A stretch of 64,000 nucleotides of DNA from contig JAFRXI010000008.1 in NCBI GenBank assembly GCA_017437755.1, forward strand, positions 99,913 to 163,912, written 5' to 3'. This stretch comes from Bacteroidales bacterium. GTDB lineage: Bacteria; Bacteroidota; Bacteroidia; Bacteroidales; UBA932. Each line of letters begins with the position of its first letter. Positions within the stretch are counted from its first letter, which is position 1. Below the pieces are notes generated by a model. It was not told the DNA's origin. It searched no databases and saw only the letters and a program-made list of their open reading frames with translations. Of the stretch, positions 62,878 to 64,000 are shown one piece after another. Both the position numbers and the translations under genes were made by a program.

Positions 62878-62911
62878 AACAAAGCAACCCTCGGATTCCT
62901 CCGAGAGTTGC
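62875..62911 (-). terminator. Intrinsic terminator within repeat copy 1
   Basis: Arms 62884-62894 and 62901-62911 pair over 11 bp (one G-T pair) with a 6-base loop. On the minus strand the stem is followed by TTTGTTTTA. It would end transcripts coming from the minus-strand gene at 63083-63595. Confidence 0.8.
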
Positions 62912-63070
62912 AGCAGGGGTCCTTGGTGCAAGGAGGACTTGAACCGCCTGATGCCTTGGATAGACAAGATTTGGGCCCTGCATCCGTACTTTCCCGAACT
63001 GATGGGCAAGAAGAATACAATTCAAGATGCGGAGTTGTTGCAATGAATCTTCTTAAGAGTTTGTGTTGAA
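62875..63070. repeat. 196-base direct repeat, copy 1
   Basis: This stretch matches 63682-63878 at most positions, with one indel near 62914 and a scatter of substitutions. It begins taaaacaaagcaaccctcgg and ends around tcttaagagtttgtgttga. It contains a minus-strand terminator at its left end and lies 12 bases downstream of the stop of the minus-strand gene at 63083-63595. Its left boundary coincides with the breakpoint of the pyrophosphatase relic. Confidence 0.85.
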
Positions 63071-63082
63071 GAGCATCTTTGC

Positions 63083-63595
63083 CTATTTGAACTTCTGAAG
63101 ATACCACGAAACATTGTTCCATTTGGCATCATATTCCATCTTGTAGTCAAACTCTCTTGGGTATGTTTCACTTTCGATGATGCCCTTCAGGAACTCGTTC
63201 ACGGGCTCGGGATTATTGACCTGCCATATCACCTCGCAGGTTCCATTCCAAGTCACACGGGCCAAGTATAATGCGTTTGGGTGAGAGGGGTCACCGATAA
63301 TTTGCTTCGATAGTCCTTCGAGGTACTGATACACAAACTCTGATTCTTCGGATGTCGGCATTCCGTTTTCCGCAAGGTCCTTGTAATTCATCACAAGAGA
63401 GCAGGACCATCCGAATATATCCTTGGGCTTGAACTTTCTCAAACTTGTATTCACGACGATTACGGCAGGGGTCCCGTCGTATGTGCTATGTACCACCGCG
63501 AATTTGTCCTCGGGGATGATGACTTTCTTTGTGTTGTTCTGCCCGCAGGCAAGCAAACTTGATAATAATCCCATCAGCAATAATACTATTTTCAT
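63083..63595 (-). CDS. Small lipoprotein, DUF695-like, cassette-borne
   Basis: With the ATG at 63595 the protein has 170 residues and a lipoprotein signal (lipobox LLAC, Cys 17). The mature part has FAVVHSTYDGTPAVIVVN, FGWSCSLVMNYKD, MPTSEESEFVYQYLE, ARVTWNGTCEVIWQVNNPEP and YDAKWNNVSWYLQK. This pattern resembles DUF695-type proteins, but the match is from memory. Base composition is lower in GC than in the glycan locus. The gene lies between two copies of the 196-base repeat and is opposite in direction to the operon to its left. Such small genes in arrays are sometimes immunity proteins; function here is unknown. Confidence 0.72.
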   Translation of the reverse strand: MKIVLLLMGLLSSLLACGQNNTKKVIIPEDKFAVVHSTYDGTPAVIVVNTSLRKFKPKDIFGWSCSLVMNYKDLAENGMPTSEESEFVYQYLEGLSKQIIGDPSHPNALYLARVTWNGTCEVIWQVNNPEPVNEFLKGIIESETYPREFDYKMEYDAKWNNVSWYLQKFK

Positions 63596-63681
63596 TATCG
63601 TATCGGTTATGGCAATAAAGGTAGTAATTATTTCGGTAATACTCTGTTGGAAGTGATGATTATGCCAGTGTATGAGACCCA

Positions 63682-63718
63682 TAAAACAAAGCAACCCTCG
63701 GAATCCTCCGAGAGTTGC
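63682..63718 (-). terminator. Intrinsic terminator within repeat copy 2
   Basis: Arms 63691-63701 and 63708-63718 form the same 11-bp stem as in copy 1, followed on the minus strand by TTTGTTTTA. It would end transcripts of the partial gene at 63895-64000. Confidence 0.8.
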
Positions 63719-63878
63719 AGTGAGGGGTCCTTGGTGCAAGGAGGACTTGAACCGATTGTGGCCTTGGGTGGAGAAGATTTGGTCCCTGCATCCGTACTTC
63801 CCCGAACTGATGGGTAAGAAGAATACTATTCAAGATGCGGAGTTGTTGCAATGAATCTTCTTAAGAGTTTGTATTAAA
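63682..63878. repeat. 196-base direct repeat, copy 2 (197 bases)
   Basis: This is the second copy of the repeat at 62875-63070, in the same orientation. It carries the same terminator hairpin at its left end and the same right end (tcttaagagtttgtattaa). It lies 16 bases downstream of the stop of the partial minus-strand gene at the right edge, just as copy 1 follows the previous gene. Confidence 0.85.
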
Positions 63879-63894
63879 CGGATTCGTTGATTCG

Positions 63895-64000
63895 TTATAA
63901 GAGACTCTTCAGGAAATCAACCTTTTGTTGCTCGGTCCATTTGTCCGTTGCATTGATTGAGAAGTTGCTGACAAATCCATTCTTTTCGCAAATCAAGAAA
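63895..64000 (-). CDS. 3' end of an unknown minus-strand gene
   Basis: The last 34 codons are visible before TAA (63897-63895). They read FLICEKNGFVSNFSINATDKW and then EQQKVDFLKSLL. The segment has a protein-like composition and the gene continues past the right edge. Its place just upstream of repeat copy 2 makes it the next unit of the gene-plus-repeat array. No family is recognised. Confidence 0.55.
   Translation of the reverse strand, partial: FLICEKNGFVSNFSINATDKWTEQQKVDFLKSLL

Noticed and set aside
62910-62960. tRNA-like 3' end (GGTTCAAGTCC on the minus strand) in the repeats
   Set aside because: The T-stem does not pair properly in either copy, there is no matching 5' acceptor strand within tRNA distance, and the stretch is part of a conserved coding frame on the other strand.
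63423-63656. Plus-strand open frame of 77 codons over the DUF695-like gene
   Set aside because: It is opposite to a gene with lipoprotein signal and protein-like composition, and has no promoter or motif of its own.
1-64000. CRISPR arrays, insertion sequences, rRNA genes
   Set aside because: No short regularly spaced repeats, transposase motifs or rRNA-like stretches were seen; the only sizeable direct repeat is the pair at the right end.

Overview
The window looks like a chromosomal piece of a strict or facultative anaerobe of the order Bacteroidales. The signs are tandem SusC/SusD genes, many Bacteroidota-type lipoproteins (fimbrillin-like, BACON, NigD-like), TAnnTTTG-type promoter boxes, A-rich rather than Shine-Dalgarno leaders, and a glycyl radical enzyme. 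By eye the main part is fairly GC-rich, as in Alistipes-like or uncultured gut/rumen Bacteroidales. The genus cannot be settled from sequence reading alone.

Region 1 (1-10140, minus strand) is the division and cell wall cluster: mraZ-rsmH-ftsL-ftsI-murE-mraY-murD-ftsW-murG, with murG cut by the left edge. Genes overlap or lie within 14 bases of each other. In front of mraZ is a TAnnTTTG box preceded by four TGG repeats spaced exactly 10 bases, which fits an MraZ operator. A 358-base gap with a perfect 15-bp hairpin separates the cluster from a DUF1460 amidase-like gene (minus).

Region 2 (11400-16503, plus strand) is a housekeeping run: Fur/Irr-like regulator, NigD-like lipoprotein, thioredoxin reductase, BamD, RNA polymerase omega (with an in-frame TAG), and RecN.

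Region 3 (16493-62324) is a very large polysaccharide utilization locus. It opens with a GH3 glucosidase (minus) diverging from an SGNH acetylesterase. A GntR-type regulator with a sugar-binding domain (minus) diverges from a fimbrillin-GH5 fusion gene, a 50-residue ORF and a fimbrillin-like lipoprotein; this unit ends in a terminator. A tightly packed run of 20 plus-strand genes over about 37 kb follows: BACON lipoprotein, a short SusC-like protein, SusC, SusD, two further surface lipoproteins, a GH50/agarase-like hydrolase, a glycyl radical enzyme with its activase and an MFS sugar porter, a GH39-like and a GH5-like enzyme, two more fimbrillin-GH5 fusions, GH3, GH2, two GH31, an aldose epimerase and a beta-helix protein. 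Endo-GH5 with GH31, GH3, GH2 and an acetylesterase resembles a xyloglucan or related beta-glucan locus, but the target is inference. Three promoters share the octamer CAGACCAG and ACC(A/G)GT motifs, probably sites of the GntR protein.

Region 4 (62325-64000) is a decayed, lower-GC margin. It holds a frameshifted and truncated family II pyrophosphatase and two copies of a 196-base repeat. Each copy lies directly downstream of a small minus-strand gene and ends in a strong terminator for that strand. This looks like the edge of a gene-cassette array.

The most unusual items are the translationally coupled glycyl-radical-enzyme module inside a glycan locus, the fimbrillin-like domain used as the N-terminal module of three GH5 lipoproteins, and the gene-plus-repeat array at the right end.
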